Shown: in pieces, positions 42,618-51,091 of the stretch | Position numbering within the stretch: the first letter of the stretch is position 1 | Layout: each line of letters starts with the position of its first letter | NCBI GenBank assembly: GCA_902774055.1 | Contig: CACYGX010000005.1 | Coordinates: 186,001 to 250,000, forward strand | Length of the DNA: 64,000 nt | Direction: 5' to 3' | From: an uncultured Bacteroidales bacterium | GTDB taxonomy: Bacteria > Bacteroidota > Bacteroidia > Bacteroidales > Muribaculaceae | Position numbers and translations under genes: made by a program | The notes under the pieces: generated by a model | Databases searched by the model: none | What the model was told of the DNA's origin: nothing | What the model saw: the letters and a program-made list of their open reading frames with translations, nothing else

Positions 42618-44816
42618 TTAAGATTTTCTAGCTTCGCCAGGAACTGTGCCGAACTCGTCCTTGTAGCACTTGGTGAAGTAGGATGGTGAGGCAAATCCCA
42701 CCTGATAAGCGATTTCGCTGACCGATAGCGTTGACTCCTGCAGTAGCCTCTGCGCCTGGGCCAGTCTTGCCTTGCGCAGCAGGTCAACTGGCGTGCTGCC
42801 TGTCAAGGCTTTGACCTTGCGGTAAAGCTGCACACGGCTCAACCCCATGTCGGCGGCAAGGTCCTCAACGCTCAGGTTACTGTCCGAAAGGCGCTCCTCC
42901 ACTATCTTCTTGAATTGGGAAATGAAGGCGTCCTCGATGGGCATGGGGACGGATGCAACAGATGCGGCAGGGGTGGCAGGCTCCGTTGCCGGTTTGACAC
43001 TCCACAGGTCTTTCAACTGATGGCGGCTGTGCAGCAGGTTATCGATACGTGCTAGCAGCAATTCTGGCGAGAAAGGTTTGGTGATATAAGCGTCGGCCCC
43101 GCTTTCATAGCCCTCGATCTGATGCTTTTCCAGCGCCCTGGCCGTGAGCAGGATGATGGGGATATGGCTGGAGATATCGTCCTTTTTCACCTGCTGGCAG
43201 AATTCCAGACCGTTCATCACGGGCATCATCACGTCCGACACAATCAGGTCGGGTACCTGTTCGCGGGCCAGTTCAAGTCCGCGCTGGCCGTCTTCGGCTT
43301 CAAGCACGCTGTATTTGCCTTGCAGGATGGAGCGCAGATAGGTGCGGATGTCAGCATTGTCATCGACGATAAGGACCGTCGAGGCATCTTCGTCGGGCTT
43401 GATTTCTCCTGCAGGAGCGGGAGACGCAAGGTTTTGCGTCTCTACATGGGCATTGCCATCGGTGACAGTTCCTCCCACCTGGGCATCAAGCATCTTGTTG
43501 ATGAGACGTGTGAGGCGCTGAGTGTTGCGGCGAACGATGCTAAAGAGTTCACGCGCATTATCGCTTGCATCGCGGAAGTCATTAGTCCTTAACAATTGGT
43601 CCAGTGGCCCCTGGATGAGCGTCAGTGGCGTGCGCAGTTCGTGGCTCACCTGGGTGTAGAAGTCCAGTTGTTCACGTTCCATCTGCATGCGCTCGTCTTG
43701 AATGCGGGCCCGTTGCAGGTAATACATGTAGATGCCGGCAAGCAATGCCAGTAACAGCAGTATCGCCGCCAGGGCCACAAAAATGAGGGTGCGCTGGTTG
43801 CCCAGTTGGTCGAGATACTTGTTGGCCTTCTCATGCAATTGCTCGAGGTTGTGCGACTGGCGCATGATTTCCTCGCTCTCCATCAGCAGTACGCGGGCGT
43901 TGTCCTGAGTGAGAAGCGCCGACATCAGTTTGGTCTCTTTTTCGTAGGGCTTACCCTCAAGGATATCCACAGCCAGTTGTAACAGTTGGTCACCATGGGT
44001 AGGGTAGATGTAGGACGCATCCAGCAGCGAATCCTGCACCAGACGGATACCTCCATTCTCACCCGGCAGACCATCAATGCCGCAGAACAACGGCAACGCC
44101 CTGCCTGCCTCCTCAAAGGCCTTGCGGGCGCCCATCGCCGTGCGGTCGTTCATGCCGAACACCAGGTCAATTTTCTCTCCGTCCTTATTCTTGTCAAGCC
44201 ACTGCTTGACTGTGTTGTAGGCCGTAGGTTCGGTCCAGTCGCCCTGCAGGGTTGCAATCACCTGGATACCAGGGTGCTGGGCAATAGCCTCGCGGAAACC
44301 ATTGTGGCGCTCAATCGCAGGCGAAGACCCTTTCAGTCCCATCACCTCGATGATTCGGCCACGCTCATTCAGCCGTGTGGCGACATATTCGCCCATCAGG
44401 TGCCCCATCTCATAGTTGTCGGCACCCATATAGGCTGTATATTTCTTCGTGTTGGTCTTGCGTTCAAACACAATCACCGGGATGCCCTTGTCATAGGCCC
44501 TATCGATGGCCGGCGAAATCGTCGATACCTGGTTGGGAGCCACAATCAGCAGGTCAATTCCCTCATTAACAAGGCTGTCAATCTGCTGAATTTGACGCTC
44601 ATCGCTATCGTATGCCGCGGCAAACCGCAATTCCACATTATCGTGGAAATAGGCGCCGATTTTTAATTCCGAGTTCTGCTTGTCGCGCCAGATGTCGTCA
44701 GAGCACTGCGACACCCCGATGCGATACTTCTTCACATCCTGTGAACACGAGGCCATGCCCGCTATCATCAGTATAATAAAAGCAAATTGACAGTATTTTC
44801 GCATTTTTGTCAACAT
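42618..44816 (-). CDS. HTCS-like regulator with sugar-binding periplasmic domain but no HATPase domain
   Basis: A 732-residue membrane regulator. In order: signal/lipobox-like N-terminus (GMASCSQD), periplasmic type I sugar-binding domain (about 30-310; YRIGVSQCSDDIWRDKQNSE, GMNDRTAMGARKAF), transmembrane helix (343-367), HisKA with SHELRTPLTLIQGPL (His near 391), receiver (VLIVDDNADIRTYL; acceptor Asp near 528 in LIVSDVMMPVMNG; Lys in YITKPFSPE), and AraC-type HTH (about 635-732). Only about 87 residues separate the H-box from the receiver, and no N- or G-boxes occur, so the ATP-binding kinase domain is missing. The sugar-binding sensor fits a fructose sensor like BT1754 of the levan locus. 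It likely activates the SusC operon. Confidence 0.9.
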   Translation of the reverse strand: MLTKMRKYCQFAFIILMIAGMASCSQDVKKYRIGVSQCSDDIWRDKQNSELKIGAYFHDNVELRFAAAYDSDERQIQQIDSLVNEGIDLLIVAPNQVSTISPAIDRAYDKGIPVIVFERKTNTKKYTAYMGADNYEMGHLMGEYVATRLNERGRIIEVMGLKGSSPAIERHNGFREAIAQHPGIQVIATLQGDWTEPTAYNTVKQWLDKNKDGEKIDLVFGMNDRTAMGARKAFEEAGRALPLFCGIDGLPGENGGIRLVQDSLLDASYIYPTHGDQLLQLAVDILEGKPYEKETKLMSALLTQDNARVLLMESEEIMRQSHNLEQLHEKANKYLDQLGNQRTLIFVALAAILLLLALLAGIYMYYLQRARIQDERMQMEREQLDFYTQVSHELRTPLTLIQGPLDQLLRTNDFRDASDNARELFSIVRRNTQRLTRLINKMLDAQVGGTVTDGNAHVETQNLASPAPAGEIKPDEDASTVLIVDDNADIRTYLRSILQGKYSVLEAEDGQRGLELAREQVPDLIVSDVMMPVMNGLEFCQQVKKDDISSHIPIILLTARALEKHQIEGYESGADAYITKPFSPELLLARIDNLLHSRHQLKDLWSVKPATEPATPAASVASVPMPIEDAFISQFKKIVEERLSDSNLSVEDLAADMGLSRVQLYRKVKALTGSTPVDLLRKARLAQAQRLLQESTLSVSEIAYQVGFASPSYFTKCYKDEFGTVPGEARKS

Positions 44817-45154
44817 TATAGCCCAAAATACATTATATATATAACGTAGTGCTAATAAAATTCAATTCGGCTTGCAAAATTGCTAAATTTCTAAAACATA
44901 TCAAAATTTCCTGCACTATATTTAAAAATTACCCCCATTGAAATCAAAAAAATGTAAACACAAAATTATTGTTATTCACACAGGTGTCCCGTTAAAATAC
45001 TGTGGATGAAGTAGGGCCTCGCCTTGGCGTGGCCCTGCAGTTGGTATGCCCGCAGTTCAGTAAATATATAAAAAATCAGAAGTGCCTATAAAGCCAGTGT
45101 TTATCGGCTCTACAGGCGCTTCCTATAATGATATTTGACTTTGAGGTCGGGGTT
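44817..45154. other. AT-rich gap between fructan and beta-glucan loci
   Basis: A 338-base gap upstream of the HTCS and downstream of the last GH3 gene. It holds hairpins at 45011-45038 and 45079-45122 and a -7-like TAATTTTG on minus (44961-44968) for the HTCS. No gene was seen. Confidence 0.5.
45079..45122 (-). terminator. Terminator of the beta-glucan locus
   Basis: GAAGTGCCT (45079-45087) pairs with AGGCGCTTC (45114-45122), with inner AGCC/GGCT pairs. In the minus direction TGATTTTTTATATATTT follows. It lies 33 bases after the last GH3 stop. Confidence 0.8.
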
Positions 45155-47500
45155 TTAGTCGATGTTGGGTGTGTCCCAGATTTTGGTGCTTGTGCAACGG
45201 GCAGTCTGCTGCAGGCGGCCTACCTTGAAGTTGAAGTCGCCTTCCTCGATGGTCCACTTGCCATCATCGTTGACAAAGGCCAGTTTGGTGGCAGGCACTG
45301 TAAAGGTGACCGTCTTCACTTCGCCAGGTTTCAATTCGATTTTAACGAAATCACGCAGGCGTTTGTTGTCGGGCACGATCGAGGCAATCACGTCACTGCT
45401 GTAAAGCAGCACGGCGTCTTTGCCTGTGACATCGCCCGTGTTCTTGACGTCAACGGTAAGGGTTAGAACGTCATTGGGACCAAATTCGCGCTTATCAATG
45501 CTCAGGTTGCTGTATTCAAACGTGGTATAGCTCAATCCATATCCAAAAGGCCATTGAAGCGACACCTTGGCGTCGTAGTTATAGGCCCCTTCCATGGTGG
45601 GCACCTCCTCACTCACCTTGTAGTCATAGTTGGCCAGTGAGTTGATTTCCTTGGGATAGGTGTAAGGCAGTCGTGCCGAGAAATTGGCCTCTCCAGCCAG
45701 CAGATTGGCAAGGGCGTCAGCGCCATAGTTGCCCGGCAGGAAGATGTGCACGATGGCATTGGCCAGAGGCTCGATGTCGGCGATGAGGCGGGGACGGCCC
45801 TCGTTCAAGATGAGCACGATGGGCTTACCCGTGCGGGCAAGCGCCTTAACCAGGTTGCGCTGATTGGCTGACAACCACAGGTCGCTCAGGTTGCCAGGGG
45901 TCTCGCAGTAGGAGTTCTCCCCGATGCAGGCGACGATGAGGTCAGCTCCGGCAGCAGCGGCGACCGCTTTGTCGATTTCAGGGGTTAACTCTGCATCGTA
46001 GCTGCCTTTTTCATCATATTTCACGCCTTGTTCCAGGATGATGTTTTGCTTGCCGAACTTGTTGCACAATGCCTCATAGATGGTGTTGTACTGCTCAGCC
46101 AAATCCTCGGCGCCACTGCCCTGCCAGGTGTAGCTCCAGCCGCCGTCCAGACAACGCATCTGGTTGGCATTGGGGCCAGTGAGCAGGATGCGGGTGCCAG
46201 GCTTGATGGGCAGCAGGTTACCCTCGTTCTTGAGCAAGACTTCGGTCTCTTCGGCGGCTTTCAGGGCTTTCTCGGCATGCTCTTTGCCGCCGAATTTCTC
46301 ATATCCTTTTCCTCCGGTATTGGGCTGGTCGAACAGATTCAGGCGATACTTGACACGGAGAATGCGGCGCACGGCATCATCGATACGGCTCATCTTCACG
46401 GCTCCTTCCTCCACGAGTTCCTTTAGCAGGATGCAGAAGTCCACGCTGTAAGGGTCCATGCTCATATCCACACCAGCATTAATGGCGATGCGGATGGCGT
46501 CTTTTTTGTCCTTGGCAACATGCTCACGCTGGAACAGGTTGTTGATGTCGGCCCAGTCGGTGACGATCATTCCGTCCCAATCGAGGTCCTCCTTGAGCCA
46601 CTGTGTCAAGTACTTGTAGCTGGCATGTACGGGTACGCCGTTGATCGATGCAGAGTTGGCCATGATGGTCAATGCACCGGCCTGAATAGCGACCTTGAAC
46701 GGCTCGAAGTACTTCTCACGCAACATGGCGGGTGACAAGTAGGCGGGAGTGCGGTCTTTGCCCGTGAAGGGGGCGCCATAGCCCATATAGTGCTTCACGC
46801 TTGTGGCTACATTGTATTTGCCCAGATGATTAGGGTCATCGCCTTGATAACCGCGAATCTCGGCAGCAGCCATGCGGCCATTGACCAACGGGTCCTCGCC
46901 GAAGCTCTCCCAGACGCGCGGCCAGCGCGGGTCGCGGCTCAGGTCAATCACGGGGTTATACACCCACGGGCAGTTGGCGGCACGGCTCTCGTAGGCCGTC
47001 ACTTGGGCCATAATGGTCGCCAGCTCGGTGTTGAACGAGGCGCCAAGGTTGATGGGCTGGGGAAACAACGTGCCATTTTGGACATAGGTGACACCGTGAT
47101 TCTGGTCCAAGCCATAGATGTCAGGAATGCCGATGTGCTTCATCGATTTCTCCTGGATGAGGCGAATCCAATATTGCCACATCTTCACCGACTGGGCGCG
47201 TGTGCCGGGTGCATTGAGGATGGAGCCCACCTTATATTTAGAGATGCACGTGTCGAGCATCGTCTCGTTGAGTATCCATCCGGCAGCTGGGTTCGCAGGG
47301 TCGTACGCTCCCATCACGTCAAGGTTCAGCTCAAGCATTTGGCCGATTTTCTCGTCAAGCGTCATGCGCGCCAGCGTTTTCTCTATTTTAGCCTCGATGG
47401 CAGCATCACGCGGGATAGCTGGGCGCGACTGGGCATTGCCGACGGCAATACACAATATCATCGCCACAATGGGTAGAAGAAATAACTTTTTATTCATCAT
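45155..47500 (-). CDS. GH3 beta-glucosidase
   Basis: A 781-residue enzyme with signal peptide (ending VGNAQSRP). The N-terminal TIM barrel holds the GH3 signature with nucleophile Asp in DGMIVTDWADINNL (about 315), the alpha/beta sandwich includes LLTGPNANQMRCLDGGWSY and CIGENSYCETPGNLSDL, and a C-terminal fibronectin III-like domain follows (LRDFVKIELKPGEVKTVTF). It should remove glucose from the non-reducing end of beta-gluco-oligosaccharides. Together with GH16 it suits beta-1,3-glucan degradation. The ATG at 47500 starts the signal peptide; a longer reading from 47527 has no support. A possible internal promoter (TAATTTTG, 47525-47532 minus) lies just before it. Confidence 0.92.
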   Translation of the reverse strand: MMNKKLFLLPIVAMILCIAVGNAQSRPAIPRDAAIEAKIEKTLARMTLDEKIGQMLELNLDVMGAYDPANPAAGWILNETMLDTCISKYKVGSILNAPGTRAQSVKMWQYWIRLIQEKSMKHIGIPDIYGLDQNHGVTYVQNGTLFPQPINLGASFNTELATIMAQVTAYESRAANCPWVYNPVIDLSRDPRWPRVWESFGEDPLVNGRMAAAEIRGYQGDDPNHLGKYNVATSVKHYMGYGAPFTGKDRTPAYLSPAMLREKYFEPFKVAIQAGALTIMANSASINGVPVHASYKYLTQWLKEDLDWDGMIVTDWADINNLFQREHVAKDKKDAIRIAINAGVDMSMDPYSVDFCILLKELVEEGAVKMSRIDDAVRRILRVKYRLNLFDQPNTGGKGYEKFGGKEHAEKALKAAEETEVLLKNEGNLLPIKPGTRILLTGPNANQMRCLDGGWSYTWQGSGAEDLAEQYNTIYEALCNKFGKQNIILEQGVKYDEKGSYDAELTPEIDKAVAAAAGADLIVACIGENSYCETPGNLSDLWLSANQRNLVKALARTGKPIVLILNEGRPRLIADIEPLANAIVHIFLPGNYGADALANLLAGEANFSARLPYTYPKEINSLANYDYKVSEEVPTMEGAYNYDAKVSLQWPFGYGLSYTTFEYSNLSIDKREFGPNDVLTLTVDVKNTGDVTGKDAVLLYSSDVIASIVPDNKRLRDFVKIELKPGEVKTVTFTVPATKLAFVNDDGKWTIEEGDFNFKVGRLQQTARCTSTKIWDTPNID

Positions 47501-47596
47501 TTTTGACTGATTGTTAATCAGATGCAAAATTAATCAAATTCGTTTACTCTATTGTGTCTGGGACGATAAATCGACCAACCGGCACATCATTGCAGT

Positions 47597-49831
47597 TTAC
47601 TTGACGGTGAACTTTGCCTTGAGGGGGAGATTGTCGCTGGCTGTGCCGACTAACATCGTGCGCTGTCCCAGCGAAGTGGTCCAGTTGTTTTTGCCCTCAT
47701 CCCAGTACTGGAAGGCGCGGCCTCCGATGGTAATGGAAACTTCGCGGCTTTCGCCTGGCTGGAGGGTGACTTTCTGGAATCCGCGCAACTCTTTGACAGG
47801 CATGTCCACATTGCCGCTCACGTCACTGACGTAGAGTTGAATGACCTCGGCGCCAGCACGATTGCCAGTATTCTTGACAGTCACCGTGGCGGTCACGGTG
47901 CCATCGGCGCTCACCTCGCTCTTGTCGAGACGCAGGTTACTGATGGCGAAAGTCGTGTAACTCAGTCCGTGGCCAAAGGCGAAGGCGGGGCGTTTCTTTT
48001 GCTTGTCGGTCCAGCGGTAGCCCACATAGATGCCTTCCTTGTATTCCTCATCAATGATTTTGTGGTCAGGACGCCACGTTCCAGGATAGGATCCCAAGGC
48101 ATGGGCACCCAGATCGTTGAGGTTCACAGGCCAGGTGAAGGGCAGTTTGCCCGATGGGTTCACGTCGCCAACAAGGACGCTGGCAAGCGCTTTTCCGGCC
48201 TCGCTGCCGATGAACCAGCCTTGCACAATGGCGGCGACCTTGTCGCGCCAGGGCATTGCCACAGCGTTGCCCGAGATGTTGACAAAAATCACGTTCTTGT
48301 TCACACGGGCCAGGGCTTCGACAAGCGCATCTTGGCCGTAGGGCAGGTCCATTTGTTTGCGGTCATGTCCCTCAGCGTCTTGATAGTCACTCTTGTTCAA
48401 GCCGCCGAAGACGATGACATAATCGGCATTCATGGCCTTACCGACGGCCTCACCGATAAGTGAACTGGCCGAGCGGTTGTCAGCAAGCGATTGGCCGGTG
48501 GTTACGCCATTGTAATTGCCTGTGGTATCGCCCACATAACCGCGTGCATAGTCCACCTCGATACCTGTGCCTGCCAGACGGGTTTTAATGCCGTCGAGAG
48601 GCAGGATTTCGTGTTGAGCCTTGAGAGAACTGCTGCCACCACCCACTGTCATCATCTTGATGGCATTCTCACCGACAACAAGCACGCGTTTAGCATTGTT
48701 GATGTCGATGGGCAGCACATTGCGTTTGTTTTGCAACAGCACAATGCCGTCTTGGGCAATCTTGAGCGCAGCATCATAGTGCGCCTCGCTGCACAGGAAG
48801 CCCCGAGCCCGCTTGTTGCTCATCGTTGTACGGAAGAACAGGCGCAGCACGCGGCGTACCTTCTCGTCGAGTTCGCGAGTCGTGAACTTCCCCTCTTGAA
48901 TCAGCCGTTTATAGGGCAGAGCCATGAAGTAGGCGTCATAGGCATTGCTTGCGCCCCAAGCCAGGCCGTCGGTCCAGCTGCCGAATTCCATGTCCAGGCC
49001 GTTTTTCACGGCCATCTCGGTGTCATGGGCACCTCCCCAGTCGCTGACCACCACGCCGTCATACTGCCAGTCACCTTTCAGTATCTGGTTGAGCGTGTAC
49101 TCGTTTTGACAGCAGTGCTGGTTCTTGTACAGGTTGTAGGAACCCATGATGCCCCAAGCGTGACCCTGCTTGACCGCCGCTTCAAATGCCGGCAGGTAAA
49201 TTTCTCGCAGGGCACGGTCGCTGACAACGACATTAACCTGATGACGGTATTCCTCATCGTTATTGAGGCAGAAGTGCTTGACGCACGCTGCTGTTCCGGT
49301 ACTTTGCAGGCCAAGGATATAAGGAACCACCATGCGCGAGGCCAACAAGGGATCCTCGCCCATGTATTCAAAGTTGCGGCCATTCAGCGGCGTGCGGTTG
49401 ATATTCACGCCAGGCCCAAGTATCATATCCTTGCCACGATAGCGTGCCTCCTCGCCCAGACTGCGGCCGTAGAGTTCGGCCAACACAGGATTCCATGTGG
49501 CTGCAAGACATGTCAATGCCGGAAACGCCACACACGAGTCATTGGTCTGTCCAGCCTGTTCCCACTCGTCCCACAGGACGTCGGGGCGCACACCATGAGG
49601 CCCGTCGTCAGTCCAGAAATCAGGAAACCCCAATCTTTTAACACCTGGCGACGAGAACTTGCTTTGGGCATGGATGACGGCGATTTTCTCGTCGAGCGTC
49701 ATGCGCGACAAGGCATCTTCTACTCGTTGCTCGATGGGAGCGCTGTCGTCAAGATAGACAGGCAACTGAGCTGTAGCCACTGTAGCCATTGCCATAGCAA
49801 TGACCAGTAATAATAATCTATGGTTTATCAT
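47597..49831 (-). CDS. GH3 glycosidase (second)
   Basis: A 744-residue enzyme with signal peptide (MINHRLLLLVIAMAMATVATA). GH3 barrel with DGVVVSDWGGAHDTEMAV (nucleophile Asp about residue 281), NRTPLNGRNFEYMGEDPLL before it, C-terminal sandwich (VLVVGENAIKMMTVGGGSSS) and a fibronectin III-like tail (LRGFQKVTLQPGESREVSI). It differs enough from the neighbouring GH3 to expect another linkage preference, for example beta-1,3 versus beta-1,6 or cellobiose-type ends. It is encoded between GH16 and the other GH3. Confidence 0.92.
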   Translation of the reverse strand: MINHRLLLLVIAMAMATVATAQLPVYLDDSAPIEQRVEDALSRMTLDEKIAVIHAQSKFSSPGVKRLGFPDFWTDDGPHGVRPDVLWDEWEQAGQTNDSCVAFPALTCLAATWNPVLAELYGRSLGEEARYRGKDMILGPGVNINRTPLNGRNFEYMGEDPLLASRMVVPYILGLQSTGTAACVKHFCLNNDEEYRHQVNVVVSDRALREIYLPAFEAAVKQGHAWGIMGSYNLYKNQHCCQNEYTLNQILKGDWQYDGVVVSDWGGAHDTEMAVKNGLDMEFGSWTDGLAWGASNAYDAYFMALPYKRLIQEGKFTTRELDEKVRRVLRLFFRTTMSNKRARGFLCSEAHYDAALKIAQDGIVLLQNKRNVLPIDINNAKRVLVVGENAIKMMTVGGGSSSLKAQHEILPLDGIKTRLAGTGIEVDYARGYVGDTTGNYNGVTTGQSLADNRSASSLIGEAVGKAMNADYVIVFGGLNKSDYQDAEGHDRKQMDLPYGQDALVEALARVNKNVIFVNISGNAVAMPWRDKVAAIVQGWFIGSEAGKALASVLVGDVNPSGKLPFTWPVNLNDLGAHALGSYPGTWRPDHKIIDEEYKEGIYVGYRWTDKQKKRPAFAFGHGLSYTTFAISNLRLDKSEVSADGTVTATVTVKNTGNRAGAEVIQLYVSDVSGNVDMPVKELRGFQKVTLQPGESREVSITIGGRAFQYWDEGKNNWTTSLGQRTMLVGTASDNLPLKAKFTVK

Positions 49832-49878
49832 TCTGTCTTTTGGCGGGCCTCAGAGTCCTTAAGACCCCCTGATTGTTG

Positions 49879-50982
49879 CTAGTTCTTTTGAAAAACGCGC
49901 ACGTAGTCCACCTCCATGGTGACGGGCAGGGCACTCTCGTCAACACCTTGAGCACCACCCCATTTACCACCCCAAGCGAGGTTGAATATGATATAGAACG
50001 GGTCATCATAGGGCCAATCGTCACGTCCCAAGCCACGATTGTTGTAGCTCAGCTGTACCTTGCCGTCAACATAGGTGGTAATGTTCTGGGCTGTCCATTC
50101 CATGGCATAGGTATGGAACTCGCCCTCGGCGCCCTCGCAGTACATCTCATGGGTCACCTGGGTGTTATTGGAGTGCACATGGGCATTGGCGTGGAGGCTC
50201 GACGACACATAGTTGGGATGGTATCCCACCTCTTCCATAATGTCGATTTCGCCGTCGTCAGGCCATGACGTAAAGTTGACGGGCATCATCCAGAAGGCAG
50301 GCCAGGTTCCCTTGCCCTTGGGCAACTTGATGCTGGCCTCGATATAGCCATACTTCCACCCCGTGGAGGGCTTGGCATACACGCGACCGGAGTAAATCTG
50401 GCCGTTTTCCTTCAGGGCTGTGATGCGCAGATGGCCGTTGCTCACCTCGGTGACGAGGGCTCCGCCAGGAGTCCTGTGGTTCACGTAGTTTTGCAACTCT
50501 TCGTTTACCCATCGAGCGCCCTTCACCTCGTGTACCCAGTCGTTGCCATTCAGCTCTGAGCCCTTGTCGAACTCGTCGTGCCAGACGAGGCTGTAGCCAT
50601 CAGGGGCATAGTAGGCGGCTTGATCGGCAGCCTGCTGCGAGACTTTAATGGTCTTGCGGGCGGCAACCGACATGACGGTGACCTCAGCGTTGCGCACCTC
50701 GGTAAAGGGATTGGCACCCACTGTGATGGTCATTGAGCCCGCCTGTGACGTGGTATTCTTAGTGTCGATAACGACAAAATCCTTGTCAGTATAGGCTCCC
50801 CACTCCTTACCTGTAGTGGTGACATTGATGGTGTAGGTGCCTCCTGAGGCTGGGATGTCAATGCTTTCCTGCGATACTGTGATGCTTACAGCAGGAGTCG
50901 GATCGTCCTTGCCGTCCCCACCGCAGCCCCACAGGACTGCGGTGAGAGAAAGCAATAGTGTATAAAGCATGAATTTTCTCAT
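49879..50982 (-). CDS. GH16 endo-beta-1,3-glucanase (laminarinase type) lipoprotein
   Basis: A 367-residue lipoprotein (LTAVLWGCGGDGKDDP). A BACON-type domain (about 30-115; VSITVSQESIDIPASGGTYT) precedes the GH16 jelly roll (about 125-367). The catalytic motif is DDGEIDIMEEVGYHP (ExDxxE, about 243-248), with WHDEFDKGSELNGNDW at the start and LAWGGKWGG near the end. The extra residue type between D and the last E (EIDIME) is the beta-bulge form of laminarinases and lichenases. It would cut beta-1,3-glucan at the surface. The ATG at 50982 begins the signal peptide. A 15-bp perfect hairpin and tandem repeats lie before it. Confidence 0.92.
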   Translation of the reverse strand: MRKFMLYTLLLSLTAVLWGCGGDGKDDPTPAVSITVSQESIDIPASGGTYTINVTTTGKEWGAYTDKDFVVIDTKNTTSQAGSMTITVGANPFTEVRNAEVTVMSVAARKTIKVSQQAADQAAYYAPDGYSLVWHDEFDKGSELNGNDWVHEVKGARWVNEELQNYVNHRTPGGALVTEVSNGHLRITALKENGQIYSGRVYAKPSTGWKYGYIEASIKLPKGKGTWPAFWMMPVNFTSWPDDGEIDIMEEVGYHPNYVSSSLHANAHVHSNNTQVTHEMYCEGAEGEFHTYAMEWTAQNITTYVDGKVQLSYNNRGLGRDDWPYDDPFYIIFNLAWGGKWGGAQGVDESALPVTMEVDYVRVFQKN

Positions 50983-51007
50983 TTTGAATAGTTTATAGTT
51001 GACTTCA

Positions 51008-51055
51008 GTCACTAATCTATAGTCACTAATCTCTAATCCCTAATCACTAATCTAC
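51008..51055. repeat. CACTAATCT-type tandem repeats before GH16
   Basis: Degenerate units (plus strand: CACTAATCTATAGT, CACTAATCTCTAATC, CACTAATCTA) fill the space upstream of the GH16 start. They resemble the CTAAnnn units in the fructan locus. Confidence 0.55.
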
Positions 51056-51087
51056 AAGTTGTGGAGTGCCGAGCACTCCACAACTTG
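51055..51087. repeat. Perfect 15-bp inverted repeat (mRNA hairpin) between lipoprotein and GH16 genes
   Basis: CAAGTTGTGGAGTGC (51055-51069), loop CGA, GCACTCCACAACTTG (51073-51087): no mismatch. It begins four bases after the upstream stop codon and no T-run follows in the minus direction, so it may stabilise or separate segments of the operon mRNA rather than stop transcription. Confidence 0.75.
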
Positions 51088-51091
51088 AAAA

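Noticed and set aside
48491..49810. 439-codon open frame on the plus strand
   Set aside because: Antisense to the second GH3 gene; no signal peptide, motif or promoter.
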